This document shows, in pieces, positions 1 to 7,394 of a stretch of DNA of 64,000 nt. Made by a program: the position numbers and the translations under genes. Origin of the DNA: Saprospiraceae bacterium. GTDB lineage: Bacteria > Bacteroidota > Bacteroidia > Chitinophagales > Saprospiraceae. The stretch covers positions 186,001 to 250,000 of the forward strand of contig JADKGI010000006.1 in the NCBI GenBank assembly GCA_016722285.1, in the 5' to 3' direction. A model generated the notes under the pieces. The model saw only the letters and a list, made by a program, of their open reading frames with translations. It was not told the origin of the DNA and ran no database searches. The stretch's first letter is position 1, and each line of letters opens with the position of its first letter.

Positions 1-1
1 T

Positions 2-1450
2 TGGGTTGGTACAGATGATGGAAATGTACAACTCACTACGGATGGAGGAAAAACATGGGCCAACCATAATAAATTTTTGAAAGGACTTCCTCTTGCCAGC
101 TGGATACCTCAGATTCATGTTTCTGACAGGAATGAAGGGGAAGCCTGGGTTGTGGCCAACAATTATAGAAGAAATGATTATTCTGCTTACGTCTTTTACA
201 CTCAGGACTTTGGAACAACCTGGAGCAGATTAGTAGATGATACCCAGATCAAAGGATTTGTGCTCAGTATAGTCCAGGATCACAAGGAACCCAATCTTAT
301 GTTTTTAGGCACTGATGTAGGTTTATATGTCTCGTTTGATAAAGGAAAAAAGTGGACGCATTGGAGTAAAGAATTTCCTCAGGTACAGGTTAATGATATG
401 AAGATTCATCCTGTAGAAGATGATCTTGTATTGGGTACATTTGGAAGGGCATTTTATATTTTGGACGATATTAACCCCTTGAGAGAATTGGCTTCCAAAG
501 GCGAGGCCATATTGAATTCGGATTTTAAAGTCTTACCAACCGCGCCAGGTTATCTGGTCAGTTACAGGAGTGTTGATGGCATCAGGTTTGCCGGACAGGG
601 GGAATTTAAAGGCGAAAGCAGACAATATGATAGAATTGCATTTAATGTCTGGAAAAAGCCTTCAGATAAAACCATGGATTCAAAAAAAGATGCAAAAGAT
701 GAAAAGGCCCCCAAAGCCAAAATCAATATATACGATGACAGTAACAAACTAGTTCGGTCCCTGAGCATGAAAATAGAGGATGGTTTATCCAGATTAAGTT
801 GGGGGCTTGAAAATAATGGAGTGAGATTGTCTGCCAGAAACAGGCCTTCGTTCAGAGGCGAAGCAGCTGACGAAGATGCCATTCCAGGTGGTTACAATGT
901 TTTGCCGGGTAAGTACAAAGCTATATTTCAATTTGGAGACAAGAAGGACTCTGTCATAGTTGAAGTTAAAGCAGATCCTCGCAATAATACTACTATAAAA
1001 GACCAGCAGGACATAAATAAAGTAGAAGATGAATATGAGACTTTAGTAAAGGATTCAAAAAAGTCTTTTGATAAAATTACTGATGCCAGAAAATCCATAT
1101 CAATTGTAGAAAAATTGTTGGAAAATCAGCCAGACAGTACAAAAAAGATGTTTACCGGTTTTCATAAATCGCTCAATAGCAGGCTGGATTCATTATCTGC
1201 ATTGTATGTGGAACCGGAAAACACAAAAGGTATAAAGCGCAATCCTGATCAGTTGAATAGTGTATTGGATGAAGCTCAATCCTATGTAAGATCATCCTGG
1301 TCAGCTCCTAAAGAAAATGCAATATTTGCCTTGGAAAAAGCCAGATATATGAGTAAAGAAGCATCAGAAGCAATTCGGCTATTTATAGAAAAAGACTGGA
1401 AAGAATATCAGGAAAAGGTGAAAGAAATCCAAGTCAAGATATTTAAATAA
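2..1450 (+). CDS. BNR/VPS10-like 'glycosyl hydrolase', 3' part
   Basis: This is the C-terminal part of a secreted beta-propeller protein of the sortilin/VPS10-BNR type, which Bacteroidota annotation often calls glycosyl hydrolase. The frame is already open at base 2, so the gene begins outside the window. An Asp-box (TTDGGKTW) lies at the very start and a second, degenerate one (SFDKGKKW) about 95 codons later. These are followed by the end of the propeller (GTFGRAFYILDD). The tail has a FlgD-like Ig region (INIYDDSNKLVRSLS ... PGKYKAIFQFGDK) and a Lys/Glu-rich helical end. Asp-box propellers bind or cleave glycans or peptides, but no catalytic residue can be assigned from this fragment, so enzymatic activity is uncertain. 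A terminator hairpin follows 25 bases after the stop. Confidence 0.75.
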   Translation, partial: WVGTDDGNVQLTTDGGKTWANHNKFLKGLPLASWIPQIHVSDRNEGEAWVVANNYRRNDYSAYVFYTQDFGTTWSRLVDDTQIKGFVLSIVQDHKEPNLMFLGTDVGLYVSFDKGKKWTHWSKEFPQVQVNDMKIHPVEDDLVLGTFGRAFYILDDINPLRELASKGEAILNSDFKVLPTAPGYLVSYRSVDGIRFAGQGEFKGESRQYDRIAFNVWKKPSDKTMDSKKDAKDEKAPKAKINIYDDSNKLVRSLSMKIEDGLSRLSWGLENNGVRLSARNRPSFRGEAADEDAIPGGYNVLPGKYKAIFQFGDKKDSVIVEVKADPRNNTTIKDQQDINKVEDEYETLVKDSKKSFDKITDARKSISIVEKLLENQPDSTKKMFTGFHKSLNSRLDSLSALYVEPENTKGIKRNPDQLNSVLDEAQSYVRSSWSAPKENAIFALEKARYMSKEASEAIRLFIEKDWKEYQEKVKEIQVKIFK

Positions 1451-1474
1451 CAAAGAGTGAATATAAAATAAAAG

Positions 1475-1504
1475 TTCGGAGGGGAAATAAACCCTCCGGA
1501 TTTT
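1475..1504. terminator. Bidirectional terminator hairpin
   Basis: A GC-rich stem (tcggagg pairing with cctccgga) around a short A-rich loop is followed by TTTT on the plus strand and preceded by AAAA. It sits between two convergent genes and its right edge touches the stop codon of the minus-strand gene. Confidence 0.7.
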
Positions 1505-2096
1505 AACTTTGAATGATTTTCTTTTTCATCGTTTCAAACTCTTCATTTGTGAGGATACCTGCATTTTTCATTTCTGCAAGTTCTTTAAGTTTATCAACAG
1601 CAGATGTTGAATCAGCGGATTTTACAACCGTTTCCTGCTTTTTTCTCAGTTCTTCAGCTACTTCCTTACCTTTCTCAAATTTTTCGTTGTAGTATTTCTT
1701 CAATCTCTCCGGATCGAAATCCAGAAAAGTACCCCCTGTTTCAAAATGTTTTTTGAATACTTCTCCTAATGCATAAGAAGAAGCACCTGAAAGGACGGCC
1801 ATGGTCACACCGCCTAAAATTGATCCAACACCTGGTATGAATTTGACCGCCCTGGCTCCCAGCCGTGCAAGCCCGGATCCGGTAAGGGCAGTGATGATTG
1901 CTTTTCCTTCGGTTTGTTTAAAATCAATTTCATAAAGTTTACATAATTGCCTGATCATATCTAACTGTACGGCACTGACTGCAAACAAATCGGCAATCGG
2001 TACAGGAATAAATCCGGCGCCCATTGACCATATCATGTGATTTTTGATAATCGAATCGGCACTGTCACCGCGATTGCTTTTTAGGTATTCTGACAT
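1503..2096 (-). CDS. DUF697-like membrane protein with C-terminal SHOCT domain
   Basis: A 197-residue protein. Residues about 15-120 resemble the DUF697/YcjF-type helical membrane domain: SIIKNHMIWSMGAGFIPVPI, then Gly/Ala-rich hydrophobic helices with GVGSILGGVTMAVLSGASSY. A charged linker (about 125-165) leads to a SHOCT motif at the end (LKELAEMKNAGILTNEEFE). SHOCT is a short helical module found at the ends of many unrelated proteins and thought to mediate oligomerisation. DUF697 domains are often fused to small GTPases, but no GTPase is present here. The gene appears monocistronic and converges on the BNR gene. Its cellular role is unknown. Confidence 0.7.
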   Translation of the reverse strand: MSEYLKSNRGDSADSIIKNHMIWSMGAGFIPVPIADLFAVSAVQLDMIRQLCKLYEIDFKQTEGKAIITALTGSGLARLGARAVKFIPGVGSILGGVTMAVLSGASSYALGEVFKKHFETGGTFLDFDPERLKKYYNEKFEKGKEVAEELRKKQETVVKSADSTSAVDKLKELAEMKNAGILTNEEFETMKKKIIQS

Positions 2097-2407
2097 TTTT
2101 ATTTTGATTTGTTAAACGAAGTATAAAACATCAATTCATAGCTAACAAGTTTCATTCATTTTGATTTTATCGATATACGCTCACTATTTGTGGACTAAAT
2201 GATATAAATCATATTTATTCCGGCAGCACTTTTTAATTTTTATTGTTCTTATCTTAAATAGCCATTATATCAGCACTTTTAAAAGATTAGTTCGATATTA
2301 TTTGAATCGGTAAATAATATTTATGAGAGTTTACCGTTTTTTTATCGTGTCATATTGTGAAGAATACTATGTACTGCAAAAAACAAGGGATAATATCATT
2401 TAATCTT
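2097..2407. other. AT-rich divergent intergenic region
   Basis: About 310 bases separate the start of the DUF697 gene (minus) from the preferred start of the cytochrome-like gene (plus). It should hold the promoters of both. I found no clean TAnnTTTG box, no RNA gene and no repeat in it. Confidence 0.4.
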
Positions 2408-3418
2408 ATGGAGGGGATCGGTAGTTCAAAAATAATTAAATGTAAACAATTAAAATGGGTTTTGTTGTCAATATCATTTTTGATGATTGGGTCTTGTACC
2501 CATACCCCCAATGTGATTGAAAACATTGCTGGAAAAAACTATATCACATACACTTCAAGATGTGCTTCCTGCCCATCAGACCCGATATGCGCCATAGTGG
2601 ATGATATTGTTGTAACAGCCGGTACAACTTTTAGTGTATGTTCTGTTATCCTTGCTGGTGAGGGAACTATTCAGATTAATTCATCAAATTGTCTGATATG
2701 GACATCCAATTCTAATCATACAGATATCATAAAAACATGCATAATTGCTTGTACAAACGGTGTGTGCGACACGACTGAAGTTAGTATTTTACCACCTGTA
2801 CCCGGAGATTCTACCGGTGGATTTAACAGCTGTAGCCCGGACTCCGTTTATTTTGAACGTGACATTCTGGAGGTTATTACATCTAGTTGTGCCTATACCG
2901 GATGTCATAACTCTGCATCTGCTGCAGAAGGTATCCGGTTGGATAATTATGCCAATATAATAAAATATGGAAAGATCAAAGCAGGGAAACCGGCTGATAG
3001 TGACTTATATAAGGTGGTAACCACAACAAGTTCGAAATCTGTAATGCCCCCACCTCCGGCGGCACGGCTTTCGTCAACTCAGATCAGTAATATAGAAAAA
3101 TGGATTACCCAAGGTGCAAAGAATAATAATTGTATAAATTCGGTTTCTGATTGTAATTCAAAGGATATTAGTTTTAATAGTTTTGTGAAGCCGGCATTGG
3201 CCTCATGTGTATCATGTCATAGAACAGGGAACACTGGAGGTGGTATAAATCTTGATTCATATCAGGGTATTAAATCAGCTGCACAAAGTGGCAGTATTCT
3301 TGGTTCGATATCATGGCTCCCTGGATTTATTCAAATGCCGCAAGGGGGCAGTAAATTGTCAGACTGTACTATTCAAAAGGTAAAAACCTGGATTGAATCA
3401 GGATCTCCCAATAATTAA
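2408..3418 (+). CDS. Two-domain cytochrome c-like lipoprotein
   Basis: A predicted outer-membrane or periplasmic lipoprotein. The frame is open from a GTG at 2357, but the ATG at 2408 puts a normal signal sequence (KWVLLSISFLMIGSC, lipobox IGSC) near the N-terminus, so I prefer it. Numbering from 2357, a Cys-rich region (residues 65-140) precedes two cytochrome-like domains. The first has SSCAYTGCHNS, a CX4CH motif (C178, C183, H184), with a possible Met ligand in SVMPPPP (M230). The second has SCVSCH, a canonical CXXCH (C284, C287, H288), with M327 in QMPQGG. Both resemble the Planctomycete-type cytochrome c domains of Bacteroidota lipoproteins. Haem attachment is inferred; the CX4CH spacing is unusual. 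It is the first gene of a same-strand cassette ending at 5948, and an electron-transfer role is likely but unproven. Confidence 0.7.
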   Translation: MEGIGSSKIIKCKQLKWVLLSISFLMIGSCTHTPNVIENIAGKNYITYTSRCASCPSDPICAIVDDIVVTAGTTFSVCSVILAGEGTIQINSSNCLIWTSNSNHTDIIKTCIIACTNGVCDTTEVSILPPVPGDSTGGFNSCSPDSVYFERDILEVITSSCAYTGCHNSASAAEGIRLDNYANIIKYGKIKAGKPADSDLYKVVTTTSSKSVMPPPPAARLSSTQISNIEKWITQGAKNNNCINSVSDCNSKDISFNSFVKPALASCVSCHRTGNTGGGINLDSYQGIKSAAQSGSILGSISWLPGFIQMPQGGSKLSDCTIQKVKTWIESGSPNN

Positions 3419-3487
3419 ATGACCTGAATTATCAGTAAAATCATGTTTAAAATCTTATTTTTGCAACGTATTAAATTTATTAAATGT

Positions 3488-3850
3488 ATGAAATCACTGT
3501 TTATCATCTTATTGGTAAGTGTTTTTGTAGTTGGCTGCTACTATGATTCAGAAGAAGACTTATATGGTACAAGTAATTGTATAACTACTAATCCAAGTTT
3601 TGCAAATGATATACAACCTATAATCAATTTATCCTGTGCGGCTCCATGTCATTTTCCGGCATCTTCACTCGGTGGAGGGATATCGCTTGATTCGTATAAT
3701 TCAGTTCTGATAGAGGCAAAAAATGGATCTCTTGTCGGTTCTATAAAACATGAGGGATTTTCAGCTATGCCAAAAGATCAACCTAAATTGGATGATTGTA
3801 AAATAGCCAAAATCGACGCCTGGGTTAAGGCAGGAAGTCTCAATAATTGA
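3488..3850 (+). CDS. Small single-domain cytochrome c-like lipoprotein
   Basis: A 120-residue lipoprotein. An upstream ATG at 3443 is in frame, but starting at 3488 gives a compact signal peptide (MKSLFIILLVSVFVVGC, lipobox VVGC, Cys17). The mature part parallels the second domain of the preceding gene: FANDIQPIINLSC, GGGISLDSY, an AMPKDQPKLDDC segment with a likely Met ligand, and the same ending (WVKAGSLNN against WIESGSPNN). The Cys-Cys-His motif is SCAAPCH, a CX3CH (C50, C54, H55), differing from both motifs in its neighbour. The two genes probably arose by duplication of one domain. The gene lies 69 bases after its neighbour's stop. Function is unknown; haem binding is inferred. Confidence 0.65.
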   Translation: MKSLFIILLVSVFVVGCYYDSEEDLYGTSNCITTNPSFANDIQPIINLSCAAPCHFPASSLGGGISLDSYNSVLIEAKNGSLVGSIKHEGFSAMPKDQPKLDDCKIAKIDAWVKAGSLNN

Positions 3851-3933
3851 AATTTTTAGCACAGTAATAATCTTGAAATTAACAAATCACATTAGAATCA
3901 TATGAAATTGACAGAAAAAATAATCATAAGCAG

Positions 3934-4341
3934 ATGAAAAAGTACATATTTTATTTTCTTCTATTGGCCATTTTTGGTGCTGGCTTTGGGTTTTATAAAT
4001 ACAATCAACCCCATAAGGAAACTTCCGGCAACAAGCCGGACATTATTATATCTCCAGCTGAATTGCTAAAAGCTTATGAATCTGATGAAAGTGCCGCTGA
4101 TAAGACATATCTGGACAAAATTATTGAAACAGAGGGAACTGTGAAAGCTATAAATGAAATAGAAATGGGTTCCAGCCTTACCCTTGATTCAGGTAGTGAA
4201 TTGTCATCTATAATTTGTGAATTTGAATCAAAATCAGCAATTTTGGAAATAAAAGAAGGTGATAGAGTCAAAATAAAAGGATTCTGCTCAGGTAAACTAA
4301 TGGATGTAATACTTGTACGATGCTCTCTGTCTAAAATTTAA
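3934..4341 (+). CDS. Membrane-anchored OB-fold (tRNA_anti-like) protein
   Basis: A 135-residue protein with one N-terminal membrane segment (YIFYFLLLAIFGAGFGFY, residues 3-20) and a periplasmic domain. Residues about 40-135 match the small OB-fold family known as tRNA_anti-like: SPAELLKAYESDE, then ETEGTVKAINE, an acidic strand, and EGDRVKIKGFCSG. Despite the family name, nothing points to nucleic-acid binding, and members in Bacteroidota are usually found beside YceI and barrel genes as here. It lies between the cytochrome-like genes and yceI in the same orientation. Biochemical role unknown. Confidence 0.7.
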   Translation: MKKYIFYFLLLAIFGAGFGFYKYNQPHKETSGNKPDIIISPAELLKAYESDESAADKTYLDKIIETEGTVKAINEIEMGSSLTLDSGSELSSIICEFESKSAILEIKEGDRVKIKGFCSGKLMDVILVRCSLSKI

Positions 4342-4439
4342 CATTATTTTAGTGATATATAAAAAACTAAACACATGCTTAAATCGTCTGAACAATGGCA
4401 TTCCGCTTGTTTGCCTCAATAATATTAAATAAATATCTT

Positions 4440-4994
4440 ATGAAACATTCATTTTTAATTGCTGCAATATTTTTTTTATCAGCATCTGCTTCTTTTGGTC
4501 AAAGATATTTCACTAAAACAGGATATGTGTCTTTTTATTCTGACACTCCAATAGAGAAAATAGAAGCGCACAATAAATCAGCAAACTGTGTACTGGATTT
4601 GAATACCGGGAAATTGGAATTTGGTGTTTTAATAAAAGGATTTCAATTTGAAAAAGCACTTATGCAGGAACATTTTAATGAAAATTATTTGGAAAGCGAT
4701 AAGTACCCCAAAGCCTTATTTAAGGGACAGATTGATAATTATTCAAAAATTGATGACACTAAAAACGGCAAGATTACATGCAAAATTTCAGGGGATCTGA
4801 CTATGCACGGTATCACCAAAAAGATTACAACAGATGCTGAAATTGTAGTCAACAACGGCAAAATAGAAGCAGAATCACAATTCAATATCCTGGTAGCTGA
4901 TTATAATATATCGATACCTTCATTAGTAAAGGATCAGATTGCAAAATCTGTAAAAGTAAACGTACGATTAAACCTTGAACAGCTAAAGATGTAG
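4440..4994 (+). CDS. YceI-family periplasmic protein
   Basis: A secreted protein of the YceI lipocalin-like family, which binds long isoprenoid or amphiphilic molecules in a beta-barrel. The ATG at 4440 gives a clean signal peptide (MKHSFLIAAIFFLSASASFG, cut before QRYF); the in-frame ATG at 4395 would add an unlikely polar extension. Family marks are visible: GYVSFYSDTPIEKIEA near the N-terminus, LESDKYPKALFKGQI in the middle, and the signature region GDLTMHGITKKI. Length (184 residues) is normal for the family. It sits between the OB-fold gene and the DUF5777 barrel, so it may carry a lipophilic cofactor for this module, which is an inference. Confidence 0.85.
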   Translation: MKHSFLIAAIFFLSASASFGQRYFTKTGYVSFYSDTPIEKIEAHNKSANCVLDLNTGKLEFGVLIKGFQFEKALMQEHFNENYLESDKYPKALFKGQIDNYSKIDDTKNGKITCKISGDLTMHGITKKITTDAEIVVNNGKIEAESQFNILVADYNISIPSLVKDQIAKSVKVNVRLNLEQLKM

Positions 4995-5066
4995 GGGTAT
5001 TAATGGTGTAAGACTGGTACATTACTTAGTGATATATTACTTTTTTTATAGGACAATAACGGAACA

Positions 5067-5948
5067 ATGAAAACCAATTTTTTATTTTTAGTCTTATTAT
5101 TGAGTTTTTCTTTTGTCAGGGCACAGGATGATATGTTGTCTCTGCTAGGTGAAGAAAAAACCATCCAATACACCAATGCAAGTTTTAAAACCAACCGGGT
5201 AATCAATCTTCATTCTCTGGAAAATACAGCGGGCGGGGTATTGGATTTTAAAATCAGCCATAGATTCAGCACGCTTAATGGTGGATTTTATGAACTCTTC
5301 GGCCTCGATAACTCAACTATAAGAATTGGACTTGACTATGGTTTATCTGATGTTTTGACCATAGGTGCCGGACGAAGTAGTTATGAAAAGGCGTATGATG
5401 GCTTCATTAAGTATAAATTTATCCGTCAAAGTACTGGCAAGCGCCGCATGCCTATTACCGCAGCCTTATTGTTAACGTCTGCCATTCAGACATTAAAATG
5501 GTCAAATCCGGATAGAGATAATTTTTTTTCCAATCGTTTGTATTATACATCCCAACTCATTATTGGAAGGAAATTCAGCCAGTCATTCAGCATGCAACTC
5601 AGTCCAACTTTGGTACACAGAAACCTGGTAAAGACTGACATTGAAAAAAATGATGTATATGCCCTTGGCGCAGCAGCCCGAATAAAATTGTCCAGAAGGG
5701 TTGCATTAAATGCGGAGTATATCTATCTTTTGCCCGATCAGGTAGCATCTGATTACACAAATTCACTTTCAGTAGGATTTGACATAGAAACTGGCGGGCA
5801 TGTTTTTCAATTGCATTTTACCAACAGCACATCTATGATTGAAAAAGGATTTATTAGCGAAACCACCAATAAGTGGAATGATGGCGGAATCCATTTTGGA
5901 TTTAATGTAAGCAGGGTATTCACGCTAAAACATAAAAATCTGGATTGA
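5067..5948 (+). CDS. DUF5777-family outer-membrane beta-barrel protein
   Basis: A 293-residue secreted barrel with a signal peptide (TNFLFLVLLLSFSFVRAQ). Recognised by the family pattern: FKTNRVINLHSLENTAGGVL, then FKISHRFSTLNGG, YELFGLDNSTIRIGLDYGL, and GRSSYEKAYDGFIKYKF. Alternating hydrophobic strands continue to the C-terminal aromatic strand (GIHFGFNVSRVFTL). It is the last gene of the same-strand run from 2408. DUF5777 proteins in Bacteroidota are commonly encoded next to YceI and cytochrome-type proteins. An outer-membrane conduit or scaffold role is possible but not demonstrated. Confidence 0.8.
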   Translation: MKTNFLFLVLLLSFSFVRAQDDMLSLLGEEKTIQYTNASFKTNRVINLHSLENTAGGVLDFKISHRFSTLNGGFYELFGLDNSTIRIGLDYGLSDVLTIGAGRSSYEKAYDGFIKYKFIRQSTGKRRMPITAALLLTSAIQTLKWSNPDRDNFFSNRLYYTSQLIIGRKFSQSFSMQLSPTLVHRNLVKTDIEKNDVYALGAAARIKLSRRVALNAEYIYLLPDQVASDYTNSLSVGFDIETGGHVFQLHFTNSTSMIEKGFISETTNKWNDGGIHFGFNVSRVFTLKHKNLD

Positions 5949-6084
5949 AAAGGTGCATAGTATTATTGCATTATCATCATTTATTGTGTCGTCTTTTTAA
6001 AGTATGATTGCAGAAAATTTATGTGAATGATTTTATTTATTTCCAGTGACGTTTTAGTTTTGGAAATCGATAAATATTATCTTT

Positions 6085-6981
6085 TCAAAAGCTAAAAACT
6101 GCTCCAGACATTTTCATAGCCTTATTAAATTCCTGTTTTTTAAGATTATGAGTTATATTTTTATCATCAAAATACTGTAATATATTTTCAGTTGCCATGT
6201 TGCCGGTCAGGTCGTCTTTGGCCATTGGACATCCTCCGAACCCTTTTATAGCAGAATCAAATCTTCTGCACCCACTTTGATATGCGGCATCTAATTTGGG
6301 TAACCAATTGTGGGGTTGAGTATGAAGATGTGCTCCAAATTCCACGTCAGGGTAGGGAGGTATCAGATATTTAAACAGGTATGAAATGCTTTGAGGCGTC
6401 GCTATGCCTATAGTATCCGACAATGCCATTATTTTAATATCCATATCTGCCAGCTTGTCAACCCACTGCTGACAAATATCCACGCTCCAAATATCGCCGT
6501 AAGGATTTCCAAATCCCATTGATATATAGATGACCAGTTTTTTATTGTTTTTGTAGGCTATATTCTGAATTTCATCCACTCTTGTCAGTGATTCTTCAAT
6601 GGTTGCATTAGTATTTCTGAGCTGAAAAGTTTCTGAGATGGAAAAAGGATACCCAAGATAGGTGATTTCATCGTGCTTTACTGCATCTTCAGCCCCTCTG
6701 GCATTGGCGATAATAGCAAGTAATTTAGAGACAGAGGATCCCAAATCAAGTTTTGAAAGTACTTCAGAAGTATCCCTCATTTGTGGTATTGCCTTTGGTG
6801 AAACAAAGCTCCCGAAATCAATTGTATCGTATCCGACTTTAAGTAATTGGTTTATGTAGGTAGCTTTGATATCCGATGGTATAAATTCATGGATTCCCTG
6901 CATGGCATCCCTCGGACACTCAATAATTTTTACTTTTTTATCAATACGGTTAGCGATATTATTCTCTTTCTTTACCTCCAT
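6085..6981 (-). CDS. mvaB: Hydroxymethylglutaryl-CoA lyase
   Basis: Cleaves (S)-HMG-CoA to acetoacetate and acetyl-CoA in the last step of leucine breakdown; cytosolic TIM barrel of the HMGL-like family. Seen: VKIIECPRDAMQG, where the Arg-Asp pair follows ECP as in the family's ECPRDG-type opening; DTIDFGSFVSPKAIPQM; ALSDTIGIATP; the metal-binding histidines in EFGAHLHT; and the catalytic-loop signature region GFGGCPMAKDD with its conserved Cys. At 298 residues it is full length. It is a lone minus-strand gene, converging on the DUF5777 gene. The extra charged N-terminal 15 residues may not all be translated. Confidence 0.9.
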   Translation of the reverse strand: MEVKKENNIANRIDKKVKIIECPRDAMQGIHEFIPSDIKATYINQLLKVGYDTIDFGSFVSPKAIPQMRDTSEVLSKLDLGSSVSKLLAIIANARGAEDAVKHDEITYLGYPFSISETFQLRNTNATIEESLTRVDEIQNIAYKNNKKLVIYISMGFGNPYGDIWSVDICQQWVDKLADMDIKIMALSDTIGIATPQSISYLFKYLIPPYPDVEFGAHLHTQPHNWLPKLDAAYQSGCRRFDSAIKGFGGCPMAKDDLTGNMATENILQYFDDKNITHNLKKQEFNKAMKMSGAVFSF

Positions 6982-7077
6982 AGATTTAGGAATTCTTAAT
7001 TGTTAAGGTTATATCATAAACAAAATAGACGTGTTTTTGATTACATAGGTTATTATTTCTCAATTAATGTTGATCTT

Positions 7078-7284
7078 ATGAATAAACCTCTCTACACAGT
7101 TTTAGGATTTTTATTTTTTGCTATTGGAATTTTATCAATCATAATGTCAATGGTTGGTTTGCAATTTTCTTTTCTCAGTTTTATGTACAATCACGGAGTT
7201 ATGACCGTTGTAATTCAGTTAATACTTCTTTTTGGAGGCATGATACTTTTATATGTAGCCCGCACTCCAGATTTGGAAGAGTAA
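7078..7284 (+). CDS. Small two-helix membrane protein
   Basis: A 68-residue protein starting at ATG 7078 (the frame is open upstream to 7000, but that extension is polar and unconvincing). Two hydrophobic segments are seen: YTVLGFLFFAIGILSIIMS and VIQLILLFGGMILLYVA, with a short loop and an acidic C-terminal end (RTPDLEE). It is divergent from mvaB. No family was recognised; such small inner-membrane proteins are common and often unannotated. Confidence 0.55.
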   Translation: MNKPLYTVLGFLFFAIGILSIIMSMVGLQFSFLSFMYNHGVMTVVIQLILLFGGMILLYVARTPDLEE

Positions 7285-7394
7285 GAATCAATTACAATTT
7301 TAATTAAAAAAAATTCCTGCTTTTTTCATAATTTACATGATTGAAAGTTATTTAAATCGGGATATTTCGAGCCTAACATCCAATCCCCAAGGTT

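Noticed and set aside
562..882. Minus-strand open frame inside the BNR gene
   Set aside because: Shadow of the coding strand: no signal, domain or promoter, and the opposite frame has clear Asp-box repeats.
7000..7077. N-terminal extension of the small membrane protein
   Set aside because: The added residues are polar and start with a non-ATG codon; the ATG at 7078 sits directly before the first membrane segment.
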